Assembly: GCA_018242505.1 (NCBI GenBank)
Contig: JAFEBU010000038.1
Span: forward strand, 243,607-307,606
Length of the DNA stretch: 64,000 nt
Reading direction: 5' to 3'
Origin: Pseudomonadota bacterium
GTDB taxonomy: Bacteria > Pseudomonadota > Alphaproteobacteria > Reyranellales > Reyranellaceae
Both the position numbers and the translations under genes were made by a program. A model generated the notes under the pieces. The model did no database searches and was not told the DNA's origin. It saw nothing but the letters and a program-made list of their open reading frames with translations. Each line of letters begins with the position of its first letter. Position 1 is the first letter of the stretch. Shown here one piece after another: positions 42,037 to 50,631 of the stretch.

Positions 42037-43271
42037 GCTCATGCTCTTCCGAATCGCAAGCCTCCGGCTCGCTACAGGCGCATATGATGCGCCGAATGGG
42101 CGAGCGAGATGCTCGCGGTCCGAAGGAACCGCTGGGCGTCTATGTGCATTGGCCGTTCTGCAAGTCGAAGTGCCCGTACTGCGACTTCAACAGCCATGTG
42201 CGCGAACGCGTGGAGCAGGCGCGCTGGCGCGGCGCTCTGTTGCGCGAACTGGAGCATGCGGCGCGCGAGACGCCGGGCCGCGAGGTGCAGACGATGTTCT
42301 TCGGCGGCGGCACGCCCTCTTTGATGGAGCCGGAGACCGTCGCCGCCCTGATCGCACGCGCCCGCGAGCTATGGGACGTGACCGACGATCTCGAGATCAC
42401 GCTGGAGGCCAATCCCACGTCGGTCGAGGCCGGGAATTTCGCGGCCCTCGCCGAGGCAGGGATCAACCGCGTCTCGCTCGGCGTGCAGGCGCTCGATGAA
42501 GCGGCACTCTCTTTTCTCGGGCGACAGCATTCGGTCGACGAGGCGCTGGCGGCGCTCGAAACCGCACGCCGATACTTTGCCCGCTTCTCCTTCGACCTCA
42601 TCTATGCCCGTCCGGGCCAGACCGCGCAGGCCTGGGCGGACGAACTCGAGCGTGCGCTCCTGCTCGCGGGCGAACACCTGTCGCTCTATCAGCTCACCAT
42701 CGAGCGCGGCACGCGTTTCTTCACCGATCACGCGCGCGGCGCCTTTTCTTTGCCGGCCGAGGAAGAGGCCGCGCAGATGTTCGAGCATACGCAGGCGCGG
42801 CTCGCCGCAGCGGGGCTGCCTGCCTACGAGATCTCCAACCACGCGCGGCCCGGCGCCGCATGTCGACACAACCTGATCTATTGGCAATATCAGGACTATG
42901 TCGGCATCGGGCCGGGTGCGCACGGCCGCTTCGCGGTGGGCGATGCCAAGCGCGCCACGCGACGAACGAGCGGGCCGGAAGCCTGGCTGGACGCGGTCGA
43001 GCGTTCGGGCCACGGCACCGCGGAGACCGCCGACGTCGCAGGACGCGATCGCGTGGAGGAGGCGCTGATGATGGGCTTGAGGCTCGCCGACGGCATCGAC
43101 CGCGCGGCCTTTGCATCGGTTGCCGGTGCCGATCCGGTCGCAACCCTGGGCGAGGCACGACTGGCGCCACTGGTCGAGGCAGGCTTCCTCGAGATCGACT
43201 CGGCGCGCTTCAGGGCGACCGCGGCGGGCCGGCAGCGGCTGAACGCACTCCTCGGCCGACTGGTCGCCTGA
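42033..43271 (+). CDS. hemW: Radical SAM haem chaperone HemW
   Basis: 412 residues from ATG 42033. The radical SAM cluster motif is CKSKCPYCDF (C43, C47, C50); the F after the last Cys marks HemW rather than the coproporphyrinogen dehydrogenase HemN. Next come MFFGGGTPSLMEP, LEANPTS, and RVSLGVQALDEAALSFLGRQHS. The HemN C-terminal domain is present. HemW binds haem and inserts it into respiratory enzymes. The start overlapping the rdgB stop suggests coupling, but then residues 8-29 come from a dispersed hairpin repeat. ATGs at 42084, 42087 and 42096 inside the repeat could be the true start (about 395 residues). Confidence 0.93.
   Translation: MSSCSSESQASGSLQAHMMRRMGERDARGPKEPLGVYVHWPFCKSKCPYCDFNSHVRERVEQARWRGALLRELEHAARETPGREVQTMFFGGGTPSLMEPETVAALIARARELWDVTDDLEITLEANPTSVEAGNFAALAEAGINRVSLGVQALDEAALSFLGRQHSVDEALAALETARRYFARFSFDLIYARPGQTAQAWADELERALLLAGEHLSLYQLTIERGTRFFTDHARGAFSLPAEEEAAQMFEHTQARLAAAGLPAYEISNHARPGAACRHNLIYWQYQDYVGIGPGAHGRFAVGDAKRATRRTSGPEAWLDAVERSGHGTAETADVAGRDRVEEALMMGLRLADGIDRAAFASVAGADPVATLGEARLAPLVEAGFLEIDSARFRATAAGRQRLNALLGRLVA
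42055..42112 (+). repeat. Dispersed hairpin repeat, family A, copy 4 (in the 5' part of hemW)
   Basis: GCCTCCGGCTCGCTACA, then the hairpin GGCGCAT-ATG-ATGCGCC, then GAATGGGCGAGCGAGAT. It matches the copies at 2384 and 9241 on both sides of the hairpin. Here it is in frame between the coupled hemW start codon and the conserved body, and its loop supplies two alternative ATG codons. Confidence 0.7.
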
Positions 43272-44107
43272 TGCGGCGGATGCTCGTCTTTCTCGCACTG
43301 GCGATGACGGCGCTGGCCGGCCCGGCCCTCGCCCAGCCGCACAAGCCTGCGGCCAAGTCCCAGCCGCAGGCGGCGAAGCCCGCACCGAAATCGCCCTATC
43401 CGACGCCCGCCTTCAAGATCACGGTGGCGACCTGGGGTAAATATCCGCCCTTCAACTATCTCGACCGCAAGGGCCTGCCGGCGGGCTTCGAGATGGATCT
43501 CGCGCAGGAGGCCTGCCAGCGCATGAAGGCCGAGTGCGAGTTCGTGGCCGCCAACTGGAACGATCTGATCCCCGGCCTGATCGACAAGAAGTTCGACATC
43601 GTAATGGCCTCGCTCGAGGTGACGCCGGAACGACGGCGGCGGCTCGGCATGTCGCGACGTTACTATCTCTCGCCCGGCGCCTTCATCGCCGCCAAAGGTG
43701 CGCCCTATGACGGGCCGCCGGCGTTGCTGCGCAACAAGCGGATCGGCGTGCAGAGGGATTCCATGCATGCCGACTGGCTCGACCGGAACTTCCGCCGCTC
43801 GGCGCAGATCAAGCGCTACGCCTCGGTCGAGGACGAACTGCAGGCGCTGGCCAAGGGTGAGGTCGACGCCGTGTTCGGCGACAAGGCGCAGCTTTGGCTG
43901 TGGTCGCAGAAGCCCGAAGGCGGGTGCTGCGCGCTGATGGGCCAGGACGTGAAGGATACCCAGACGCTGGGCATCGGCGTCTCGGCCGGCATCCGGCGCG
44001 AGGACGTGAAGCTGCGCGAAGCCTTCAACAGGGCCATCGGCGAGATGCTGAGCGACGGCACCTACAAGAAACTCAACGCAAAGTACTTTCCCTTCCCGCT
44101 GAACTGA
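43271..44107 (+). CDS. Extracellular solute-binding protein (family 3-like)
   Basis: 278 residues. A signal peptide (MLVFLALAMTALAGPALAQ) and a Pro/Ala/Lys linker precede the SBP_bac_3 body: KITVATWGKYPPFNYLDRKGLPAGFEMDLAQEACQRM, NWNDLIPGLIDKKFDIVMASLEVTPERR, LQALAKGEVDAVFGDKAQLWLW, and a C-terminal FNRAIGEMLSDGTYKKLNAKYF. These are features of polar amino acid/opine-type ABC binding proteins. No transporter subunits are adjacent. Its ATG overlaps the hemW stop (TGATG). Confidence 0.88.
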   Translation: MRRMLVFLALAMTALAGPALAQPHKPAAKSQPQAAKPAPKSPYPTPAFKITVATWGKYPPFNYLDRKGLPAGFEMDLAQEACQRMKAECEFVAANWNDLIPGLIDKKFDIVMASLEVTPERRRRLGMSRRYYLSPGAFIAAKGAPYDGPPALLRNKRIGVQRDSMHADWLDRNFRRSAQIKRYASVEDELQALAKGEVDAVFGDKAQLWLWSQKPEGGCCALMGQDVKDTQTLGIGVSAGIRREDVKLREAFNRAIGEMLSDGTYKKLNAKYFPFPLN

Positions 44108-44122
44108 CCGGAACGGCTGTGC

Positions 44123-44494
44123 CTAGTGCAGCGAGCGGACGCGCGAGACGTAGTGGCCGCGCTTCAGTTCCTTGAAGAAGTGCGGCACCTGCGGATGCGA
44201 CACCGGCTTGCCGCTGTCGTCGGCCAGCAGATTTTGCTCCGAGACATAGGCCACGTAGGTGGTCTGCGCGTTCTCGGCCAGCAAGTGATAGAAAGGCTGG
44301 TCGCGGCGCGGCCTGACCTTCTCCGGAATGGAAGCCAGCCACTCCTCGGTGTTCGCGAAGACCGGATCGACATCGAAGATGACGCCTCGGAACGGATAGA
44401 GGCGGTGTTTCACCACCTGTCCAATGGCGAACTTCGCCGTCCGCACCGGCGGCTGGGCGATCTCAGCTGGGGCAGGTTGGTTGGCTATTTCCAT
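44123..44494 (-). CDS. hspQ: Heat shock protein HspQ (YccV-like)
   Basis: 123 residues. AKFAIGQVVKHRLYPFRGVIFDVDPVFANTEEWL and RDQPFYHLLAENAQTTYVAYVSEQNLLADDSGKPVSHP match the HspQ/hemimethylated-DNA-binding (YccV) family. In E. coli, HspQ is a heat-shock protein reported to modulate Lon. It converges on the solute-binding protein gene with a 15-bp gap. An N-terminal extension of about 18 residues rich in Pro/Ala is unremarkable. Confidence 0.92.
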   Translation of the reverse strand: MEIANQPAPAEIAQPPVRTAKFAIGQVVKHRLYPFRGVIFDVDPVFANTEEWLASIPEKVRPRRDQPFYHLLAENAQTTYVAYVSEQNLLADDSGKPVSHPQVPHFFKELKRGHYVSRVRSLH

Positions 44495-44603
44495 GATGAA
44501 ATTATTGCTCCGAACGGGATTTCTGGCAACGCGGCTGTGTCAGTGGATTTAACCGACCCAGTGTAAATTCCTGAGTGGATTCAGCCAGTAAGCGGTTGGC
44601 GGG

Positions 44604-44640
44604 CCGCGATGGCGCGCCCCAAAGGGTCCGGCCATCGCGG
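44604..44640. other. Hairpin in the leader of the metallo-hydrolase gene
   Basis: CCGCGATGG and CCATCGCGG (9-bp arms) enclose a 19-base region that itself contains CCCC/GGG pairing. It lies about 60 bp before the likely TTG start of the metallo-hydrolase gene. It could be a leader attenuator or a terminator; no T tail follows. Confidence 0.35.
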
Positions 44641-44701
44641 TTGACGGCGGCCCCGGCCTGTGGACTCTGGCAAGAGGGTATGTGTCCGAGGAACCAGGGC
44701 G

Positions 44702-45550
44702 TTGGCCGATGGTCTAAAAGTCCGATTCTGGGGCGTGCGGGGATCGATCTCCTGCCCCGGCGCCGAATATGCACGGTACGGCGGGAACACTTCATGTCTG
44801 GAGGTCACCGCCGGCGGCCGCCGCCTTATTTTCGATGCCGGCACAGGCATTCGTCCGCTGGGCTTGGAGTTGGCCCGCCACGCGCCCCTGGATATCGATA
44901 TCTATTTTACCCATACCCATCTCGATCATATTGCCGGCCTCACGTTCTTTTCGCCTCTGTTCGACGAGCGCAACTCGGTGCGCATGTGGGCGGGCCATCT
45001 CAAGCCGCCCCATACGTTGAAGATGGTCGTGAAGAGCCTGATGAAGGCGCCGCTTTACCCGGTCTCGCTGGAAGCCTTCCGCGCCTCGGTCAAATTCATC
45101 AAGTTCAATGTCGGCGAGCCGCTCTCCTGCGGAGAGGTAAAGATGACGACGACGTCACTCAATCACCCCAACGGCGCGACCGGGTATCGCGTCGACTATG
45201 GCGGCAAATCGGTCTGCTATATCACCGACACCGAGCATCGGATCGACCGTCGTGACGCCAACGTCATCAACCTTTGTCGTGGCGCCGACGTGATGATCTA
45301 CGACTCGAGCTACACCGACGAAGAATATCCACGCTACCTCGGTTGGGGCCATTCGACATGGCAGGAGGGTGTGCGCCTTGCCGATGCAGCCGGGGTGGGC
45401 ACGCTCGTCATCTTCCACCACGACCCCAGCCACGACGATGCCTTCATGGACGGCGTGGCGCGCGATGCCGCCCGGCAGCGTCCGGGTACCGCGCCGAACG
45501 GCCTGCCGCGGGTGATCGTGGCCCATGAGGGCCTGATCATCGCTCCATGA
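44702..45550 (+). CDS. MBL-fold metallo-hydrolase (phosphodiesterase-like)
   Basis: About 282 residues. LKVRFWGVRGSISCPGAEYARYGGNTSCLEV is the standard start of the subgroup; the metal site is FTHTHLDHIAGL (HxHxDH), with further ligands in SLNHPNG and CYITDTEH, and a terminal histidine in VIFHHDPSHDD. Members of this subgroup resemble cyclic phosphate phosphodiesterases. The start is not settled: TTG at 44702 with GAGGA upstream is preferred, while GTG at 44660 would add 14 residues with no family match. It overlaps the next gene by four bases. Confidence 0.82.
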   Translation: MADGLKVRFWGVRGSISCPGAEYARYGGNTSCLEVTAGGRRLIFDAGTGIRPLGLELARHAPLDIDIYFTHTHLDHIAGLTFFSPLFDERNSVRMWAGHLKPPHTLKMVVKSLMKAPLYPVSLEAFRASVKFIKFNVGEPLSCGEVKMTTTSLNHPNGATGYRVDYGGKSVCYITDTEHRIDRRDANVINLCRGADVMIYDSSYTDEEYPRYLGWGHSTWQEGVRLADAAGVGTLVIFHHDPSHDDAFMDGVARDAARQRPGTAPNGLPRVIVAHEGLIIAP

Positions 45551-46395
45551 ACGACGCCGTGAGCGAGGCGATCAGCCTGCGCGGACGCTGGCGGCGGCTG
45601 GCTCTGGGATTACCCACCGTGCTGGGTCTCGGCCCCCGCGGCTGGTTCATCCCGCACCGCTACGCCCACTTGCTGCCGCCGCCCGGCGCCCAGCCGCCCT
45701 ACCCCGGGATCGAAGCGCTGTTCGAACGTCAGACGCCGGCCTTTGCCACCATGATCGACGGGCTGGACAGTCATGCCGAGGCGCTGGCCGGCCTCGAGCG
45801 GCTGCTGGACCAGGCCTGGTTCCCGGCCCTCGACGGCGCCGTCGCCTATAGCCTCGTCCGTACCCGAAAACCGCGGCGCATCGTCGAAGTAGGCTCGGGC
45901 CATTCGACGCGCATCCTGGCCCACGCACTGACGGACGGCGCCGAGATCGTGGCGATCGACCCTGCACCGCGCACCGACATCGCCAACCTGCCAGGCGTAC
46001 GTGTGGAGCCCAGGACGCTGCAGGCGGCGCCCGCCGAACTGTTCGATTCGCTCACCGCCGGTGATGTCTTGTTCATCGATTCCAGCCACATCCTGATGCC
46101 GGGCAGTGATGTCGACCTTTTATTGAATCGCGTATTGCCGCGCCTGCCGTCGAAGGTGCTCGTACATGTCCACGACATCTTCCTGCCGTTCGACTATCCG
46201 GCCGTCTGGGGCTGGCGGAACTACAACGAGCAGCAGGGCGTCGCGCCGCTGCTGTCGGGCGGCGCCTGTGTGCCGCTGTTCTCCAGCGTCTGGGCGGAGC
46301 GGCGAATGGCCGACCGTCTCGCCCGATCGATCGTGGCGCAATTGCCGCGGCGTCGCGAGGCGATGGCCACCAGCCTGTGGCTGGAGACGCGCTGA
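45547..46395 (+). CDS. Class I SAM-dependent methyltransferase (Methyltransf_24 type)
   Basis: 282 residues. The SAM site is RRIVEVGSGHSTRILAHALTDGAEIVAIDPAP; then GDVLFIDSSHILMPGSDVDLLLNRVLPRL and VHVHDIFLPFDYP supply the acidic and histidine positions typical of O-methyltransferases acting on sugars or small molecules. The substrate is unknown. It overlaps the metallo-hydrolase gene by four bases and the cyclase gene by one, so the three genes are one translational unit. Confidence 0.83.
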   Translation: MNDAVSEAISLRGRWRRLALGLPTVLGLGPRGWFIPHRYAHLLPPPGAQPPYPGIEALFERQTPAFATMIDGLDSHAEALAGLERLLDQAWFPALDGAVAYSLVRTRKPRRIVEVGSGHSTRILAHALTDGAEIVAIDPAPRTDIANLPGVRVEPRTLQAAPAELFDSLTAGDVLFIDSSHILMPGSDVDLLLNRVLPRLPSKVLVHVHDIFLPFDYPAVWGWRNYNEQQGVAPLLSGGACVPLFSSVWAERRMADRLARSIVAQLPRRREAMATSLWLETR

Positions 46396-47747
46396 TGTGG
46401 CGGACCTTCCGCAGCTGGCTGTTCGACAGCGGCGGGCCGCAGAAGTTGCCCGAGCGGGTGCAGGCCGCGATCCAGCGCCAGCAGGAGCAGAGCGAGATCC
46501 TGATCGCCTGGGTGCAGCTGGCGATCGTCGTCCTGCTCGCGGTCGTCTACGAGACCACCACCATGCCGGGCGGCGTGGTCCAGCTGGGCAATCTCGAGAC
46601 CGCGGTGCTTGCTCTCTACGCCGTCTTCGGCGTCATCCGCCTGGCGCTCGCCTATCGTCGACTGCTCGTGTCGTGGATGCTCTATCTCTCGGTGCTCGCC
46701 GACATGGCGCTCCTGATAGCGCTGATCTTCTCCTTCCATCTCAAGTACGCCCAGCCTGCCGCCTTCTATCTGAAGGTCCCCACTCTGCTCTATGTCTTCT
46801 TGTTCATTGCTTTGCGTGCACTGCGCTTCGAGGCGCGCTTCGTCGTCTTCACAGGCATCGCAGCGGCCGCGGGATGGGTGCTGCTGGTGCTCTATGTGCT
46901 CAGCGGTTACGGCGGACCGGACAATCCGACCACGCACGATTTCGTCGAGTACATGACCTCGAACACGCTCCTGATGCACGCCGAGGTCGACAAGGTGATC
47001 GCGATCCTGCTCACGACGGCGGTGCTCGCCCTGGCGATTGCACGCGCCCGGCATCTCCTGATCCGTGCCGTCAGTGAAAGTGCGGCAGTGCGCGACCTCT
47101 CGCGCTTCTTCGACCCCGGCGTGGCGGCGCGCATACGCACAGCGGCAATGGCGGTGAAGGCGGGTGAAGGCGAACTGCGCGACGCCACCATCCTCACTGT
47201 CGACCTGCGCGGCTTCACGCGGCTCTCGACCGAGCTTGCGCCCGACGACGTAATGAAGCTCCTGCAGGACTATCAGGCGCGCGTCTGTCCGCTGATCGTT
47301 CGCCACGGCGGCAGCATCGATAAATTCCTGGGGGACGGCATCCTCGCCTCCTTCGGCGCGGTCGTGCCTTCGACCACCGCTGCCGCCGATGCGCTGTACG
47401 CGGCCGACGCCATCGTCGAAGCCGCCGACCGCTGGGCCGCGGAGCGCCGGTCAACGGGTGCGGCGCCCTTGTCGGTCGGACTGGCCGTCGGCTCGGGTCG
47501 CGTCGTCTTTGGCGCCGTGGGCGATGGAGAACGGCTCGAATTCACCGTCATCGGCGATGCCGTGAATTTTACCTCGAAGCTGGAGAAGCATAACAAGGAC
47601 GAGGGGACCCGCGCGCTCACCGATGAGAAAACCTGGCGCCTGGCCAAGAGCCAAGGCTACAGCGCCCCCGGCCGACGCGAAATACGGCACGGCCGGTCGG
47701 TCGCCGGGGTACCGGATTCGGTCGATATTGTGGTACTCGCGGCTTAG
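46395..47747 (+). CDS. Membrane-bound class III adenylate/guanylate cyclase
   Basis: 450 residues. The N-terminal half has about five to six membrane helices (LAIVVLLAVVYETTTM, LYLSVLADMALLIALIFSF, LLYVFLFIALRALRF and others). The C-terminal cyclase domain shows TVDLRGFTRLSTELAPDDVMKLL with metal aspartate D270, GGSIDKFLGDGILASFGAV with D314, and GAVGDGERLEFTVIGDAVNFTSKLEKH. It makes cAMP (or cGMP) from a nucleoside triphosphate in response to an unknown membrane signal. A cNMP-binding protein gene occurs 17 kb away at 29103. Confidence 0.88.
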   Translation: MWRTFRSWLFDSGGPQKLPERVQAAIQRQQEQSEILIAWVQLAIVVLLAVVYETTTMPGGVVQLGNLETAVLALYAVFGVIRLALAYRRLLVSWMLYLSVLADMALLIALIFSFHLKYAQPAAFYLKVPTLLYVFLFIALRALRFEARFVVFTGIAAAAGWVLLVLYVLSGYGGPDNPTTHDFVEYMTSNTLLMHAEVDKVIAILLTTAVLALAIARARHLLIRAVSESAAVRDLSRFFDPGVAARIRTAAMAVKAGEGELRDATILTVDLRGFTRLSTELAPDDVMKLLQDYQARVCPLIVRHGGSIDKFLGDGILASFGAVVPSTTAAADALYAADAIVEAADRWAAERRSTGAAPLSVGLAVGSGRVVFGAVGDGERLEFTVIGDAVNFTSKLEKHNKDEGTRALTDEKTWRLAKSQGYSAPGRREIRHGRSVAGVPDSVDIVVLAA

Positions 47748-47855
47748 TGGCGGCGTGGGAGGGCATAGACGGCAGGGCCACGCTGCCTTGCCCTTTCCCC
47801 ATTCGGAGCCTATGTAATTTGCAATGATTTAGAGACGGGTGATCGGAGCGCCTTC

Positions 47856-48584
47856 GTGGGCAATAACTACGATATCATTCTGATCGGATTGGTCGCGATC
47901 TTCCTGATCCTGCGCCTGCGCTCGGTCCTGGGGAAACGCACTGGCAATGAGCGCCCGCCTGCGACCCGCGATCCGTTTTCACCGCCGTCGCCTTCGGGAG
48001 GCACGCCGCGGATCGGCGATGCGCCGGTCGGCAATGACAATGTCGTTTCCCTGCCCGGCGCCAACGCGCCCGCACCGCGGCCGTCGAACGCCACGACCGG
48101 CCCCGGTGGCATCCGCGCCACCGTGCTGCCGACCGCCTCGGCCGGCGTCAGCGCCATTCGCGCCGCCGATCCTCATTTTGATCCGCTCGTCTTCGCCGAC
48201 GGCGCACGCGCCGCCTTCGCGGCGATCGTCGAGGCGTTCGCAAAAGGCGATACGCAGGCTCTGCGCCCCTTGCTCGACGGGCCGACCTTCGCGAGCTTCG
48301 AGGGCGCGATCCGGGCCCGCAACGAACGCCATGAAAAAGCCGAGACGACGCTGATCGGATTCGAGGCATCCGACGTCGCCGCCGCGGAACTACAGGGCAG
48401 CATTGCACAGGTGACCGTTCGCTTCGTTTCCGAGCAGGTCAACGTCGTGCGCAATGCCGAAGGCCAGATCGCCGACGGCAATCCAAACGAGGTGCAGAAG
48501 GTCATCGATCTTTGGACGTTCCGTCGCGACACCAAGTCGAGCGATCCCAACTGGATGCTGGTCAAGACCGAGAGCGAAGGCTGA
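47856..48584 (+). CDS. Tim44-like domain protein (TimA type)
   Basis: 242 residues. It has an N-terminal membrane anchor (YDIILIGLVAIFLILRLRSVLGKRTGNE), a Pro/Gly-rich linker, then the Tim44 C-terminal domain (DPHFDPLVFADGARAAFAAIVEAFAKGDTQALRPLLD ... VTVRFVSEQVNVVRNAEGQIADGNPNEVQKVIDLWTFRRD). In alphaproteobacteria this inner-membrane protein lies next to mltA, as here, and is implicated in membrane protein or c-type cytochrome function. The start is GTG at 47856 with GGAG eight bases upstream. Confidence 0.9.
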   Translation: MGNNYDIILIGLVAIFLILRLRSVLGKRTGNERPPATRDPFSPPSPSGGTPRIGDAPVGNDNVVSLPGANAPAPRPSNATTGPGGIRATVLPTASAGVSAIRAADPHFDPLVFADGARAAFAAIVEAFAKGDTQALRPLLDGPTFASFEGAIRARNERHEKAETTLIGFEASDVAAAELQGSIAQVTVRFVSEQVNVVRNAEGQIADGNPNEVQKVIDLWTFRRDTKSSDPNWMLVKTESEG

Positions 48585-48601
48585 AGGGGAGGCTTCACCG
48601 T

Positions 48602-49705
48602 ATGCGCTGGACTGTCCTGTCCGGCGGCGCAGCTTTGCTGGCCGCTGCCGGTTTGCTCTCGGCATGCGCGGGCAGCGCGTCGACAACGTCTCCGAACAAT
48701 GTGGCGATGGCACCAATCTCGTTCAACGAGATTCCCGGCTGGTCCAACGACAAACATGCCGAAGCGCTGGCCGCCTTCCGGAAATCCTGCCCCCGCCTCA
48801 GCGTGTCGGCCGACACCCGCATCTCGACCGACGGCGGCGAACGGGTCGTGACTGCCGGCGAATGGCGAGAGATCTGCGCGCAGGCGAGCGCCGTGAGGCC
48901 GGGAGACGAACGAGGTGCGCGGCAATTCTTCGAGAAGAATTTCCGACCCCTGGTCGTACAGGAACCGGCCAACTTCACCGGTTACTTCGAGCCCGAGCTG
49001 CGCGGCAGCCGCGCACCGTCGCGCCTGTTCACCGTCCCGGTCTATCGCCGCCCCCCTGATCTGAGCGACAAGCCTTACTTCACGCGCGCCGAGATCGAGC
49101 AGGGGGCGCTGAAGGGCAAAGGGCTGGAGATCGTCTGGGTGCAGGATCCGGTGGCGCTCTACGAGGCGCAGGTCCAGGGCAGTGCGCGCGTTCATCTCGC
49201 CGAAGGCGGCACGCTCAACCTCGGCTTCGACGGGTCGAACAACCGCCCCTATACGGCGATCGGCAACGTCCTGGTCGAGATGGGAGTGATGAAGCGCGAC
49301 GCCGTCACCTGGCCTGCCATCCGCGATTGGCTGAAGCGTCATCCACCACAAGGCCGTGACGTGATGCGTCGCAACGAGCGCTACATCTTCTTCAAGGATA
49401 CGCGCACCGTCGCCCTCACCGGATCGCAAGGCGTGCCCCTCACAGCGCAGCGCAGCCTCGCGGTCGATCCCGCCTTCACACCCTACGGCACGCCGATCTG
49501 GATCGAGACGACGCGGCCGGTCGCCGGCAAGCCCGGGGCGACCGAGCCCTACCGCCGCCTGATGATCGCGCAGGATAGCGGCACTGCGATCAAGGGGCCG
49601 GCGCGCGGTGACGTGTTCTTCGGTTCGACCGCGCAAGCAGCCGACTGGGCCGGCCGAATGGTGTCCGGCGGCCGCGCCATCGTCCTGGTGCCAAACAAAG
49701 GCTGA
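48602..49705 (+). CDS. mltA: Membrane-bound lytic murein transglycosylase A
   Basis: 367 residues. The lipoprotein signal ends in LLSACAGS (lipobox with Cys). The MltA domain shows NFTGYFEPELRGSR, YEAQVQGSARVHLAEGG, NEREYIFF-like NERYIFFKD, and a 3D domain with LMIAQDSGTAIKGPARGDVFFG carrying the catalytic Asp. It cleaves peptidoglycan glycan strands to anhydromuropeptides at the outer membrane. It lies 17 bp after the Tim44-like gene, the usual alphaproteobacterial pair. Confidence 0.93.
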   Translation: MRWTVLSGGAALLAAAGLLSACAGSASTTSPNNVAMAPISFNEIPGWSNDKHAEALAAFRKSCPRLSVSADTRISTDGGERVVTAGEWREICAQASAVRPGDERGARQFFEKNFRPLVVQEPANFTGYFEPELRGSRAPSRLFTVPVYRRPPDLSDKPYFTRAEIEQGALKGKGLEIVWVQDPVALYEAQVQGSARVHLAEGGTLNLGFDGSNNRPYTAIGNVLVEMGVMKRDAVTWPAIRDWLKRHPPQGRDVMRRNERYIFFKDTRTVALTGSQGVPLTAQRSLAVDPAFTPYGTPIWIETTRPVAGKPGATEPYRRLMIAQDSGTAIKGPARGDVFFGSTAQAADWAGRMVSGGRAIVLVPNKG

Positions 49706-49842
49706 GGCCTGGGCGTGTTATTGGGGGGCTGGACGGCCCGCCATTGCCACAGGTAATCCGGACCCTCATTGCAGCCGCGAAACTGTTGTGAACAAGAAGC
49801 GTTGCGCACGAATTTTCGCGCTGCCATGGTGGCCGGGTCGCC

Positions 49843-50631
49843 ATGTCAACCTCAGATCGTCCCTCCCCACCCCGCCGCGTCGCGCTGTTTGTCACCTGCC
49901 TGGTCGATTTGTTCCGGCCCGCTGTCGGCTTCGCCGCGGTCAAGCTCCTCGAGGACGCCGGCTGTACGGTGGAGGTACCGCCGCTGCAGGTCTGCTGCGG
50001 CCAACCGGCCTACAATTCCGGCGATCGCGAAAGCACGCGCGCGATCGCGGCCCAGGTGATCGACGCCTTCGAAGGCTTCGAGGCGGTAGTCGTGCCGTCG
50101 GGTTCCTGTGGCGGCATGCTGGCCCACCATTATCCCGGCTTGTTCGACGATGATCCGGCGATGAAGGCGCGAGCCGAGGATCTGGCCCGCCGCAGTCACG
50201 AGCTGATGGCGTTCCTGGTCAGTGTGCTCGGCGTCGAGACGGTGACCGCGCGTTATGACGGGACGGTCACCTATCACGATTCCTGCTCGGGCTTGCGCGA
50301 GCTCGGCGTCAAGGAGCAGCCGCGACGGCTGCTGACCTCGGTCCAGGGGCTTCGCCTGCGCGAGATGGCGACGCCGGAAGTCTGTTGCGGCTTCGGCGGC
50401 ACGTTCTGCGTGAAGTATCCCGAGATATCCAACGCCATGGTGAGCGAAAAGACGGCCGATATCGCGGCGACCGAGGCCGACACATTGCTGGCTGGCGACC
50501 TCGGCTGCCTGATGAACATGGCGGGCAAACTACAGCGCGAAGGGCGCCAGGTGCGCGTGCGCCATGTCGCCGAAGTGCTGGCCGACATGGGCAACCTGGC
50601 GCCGATCGGCGAGCCGGAGGCGAAGCGCTGA
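49843..50631 (+). CDS. lutA: LutA-like iron-sulfur oxidoreductase subunit
   Basis: 262 residues with two CCG domains: LQVCCGQPAYNSGDRESTRAIA and PEVCCGFGGTFCVKYPEISNAM, which bind an Fe-S cofactor or cluster. YHDSCSGLRELGVKEQPRRLL is also typical. With LutB and LutC it forms the cytoplasmic lactate oxidation complex described in Bacillus subtilis (LutABC). It is the first of three coupled genes. A 137-bp gap after mltA should contain the promoter. No LutR-type regulator or lactate permease is nearby. Confidence 0.9.
   Translation: MSTSDRPSPPRRVALFVTCLVDLFRPAVGFAAVKLLEDAGCTVEVPPLQVCCGQPAYNSGDRESTRAIAAQVIDAFEGFEAVVVPSGSCGGMLAHHYPGLFDDDPAMKARAEDLARRSHELMAFLVSVLGVETVTARYDGTVTYHDSCSGLRELGVKEQPRRLLTSVQGLRLREMATPEVCCGFGGTFCVKYPEISNAMVSEKTADIAATEADTLLAGDLGCLMNMAGKLQREGRQVRVRHVAEVLADMGNLAPIGEPEAKR

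Noticed and set aside
42860..43270. Upstream extension of the solute-binding protein gene
   Set aside because: It overlaps the hemW coding sequence in another frame; ATG 43271 begins a proper signal peptide and overlaps the hemW stop.
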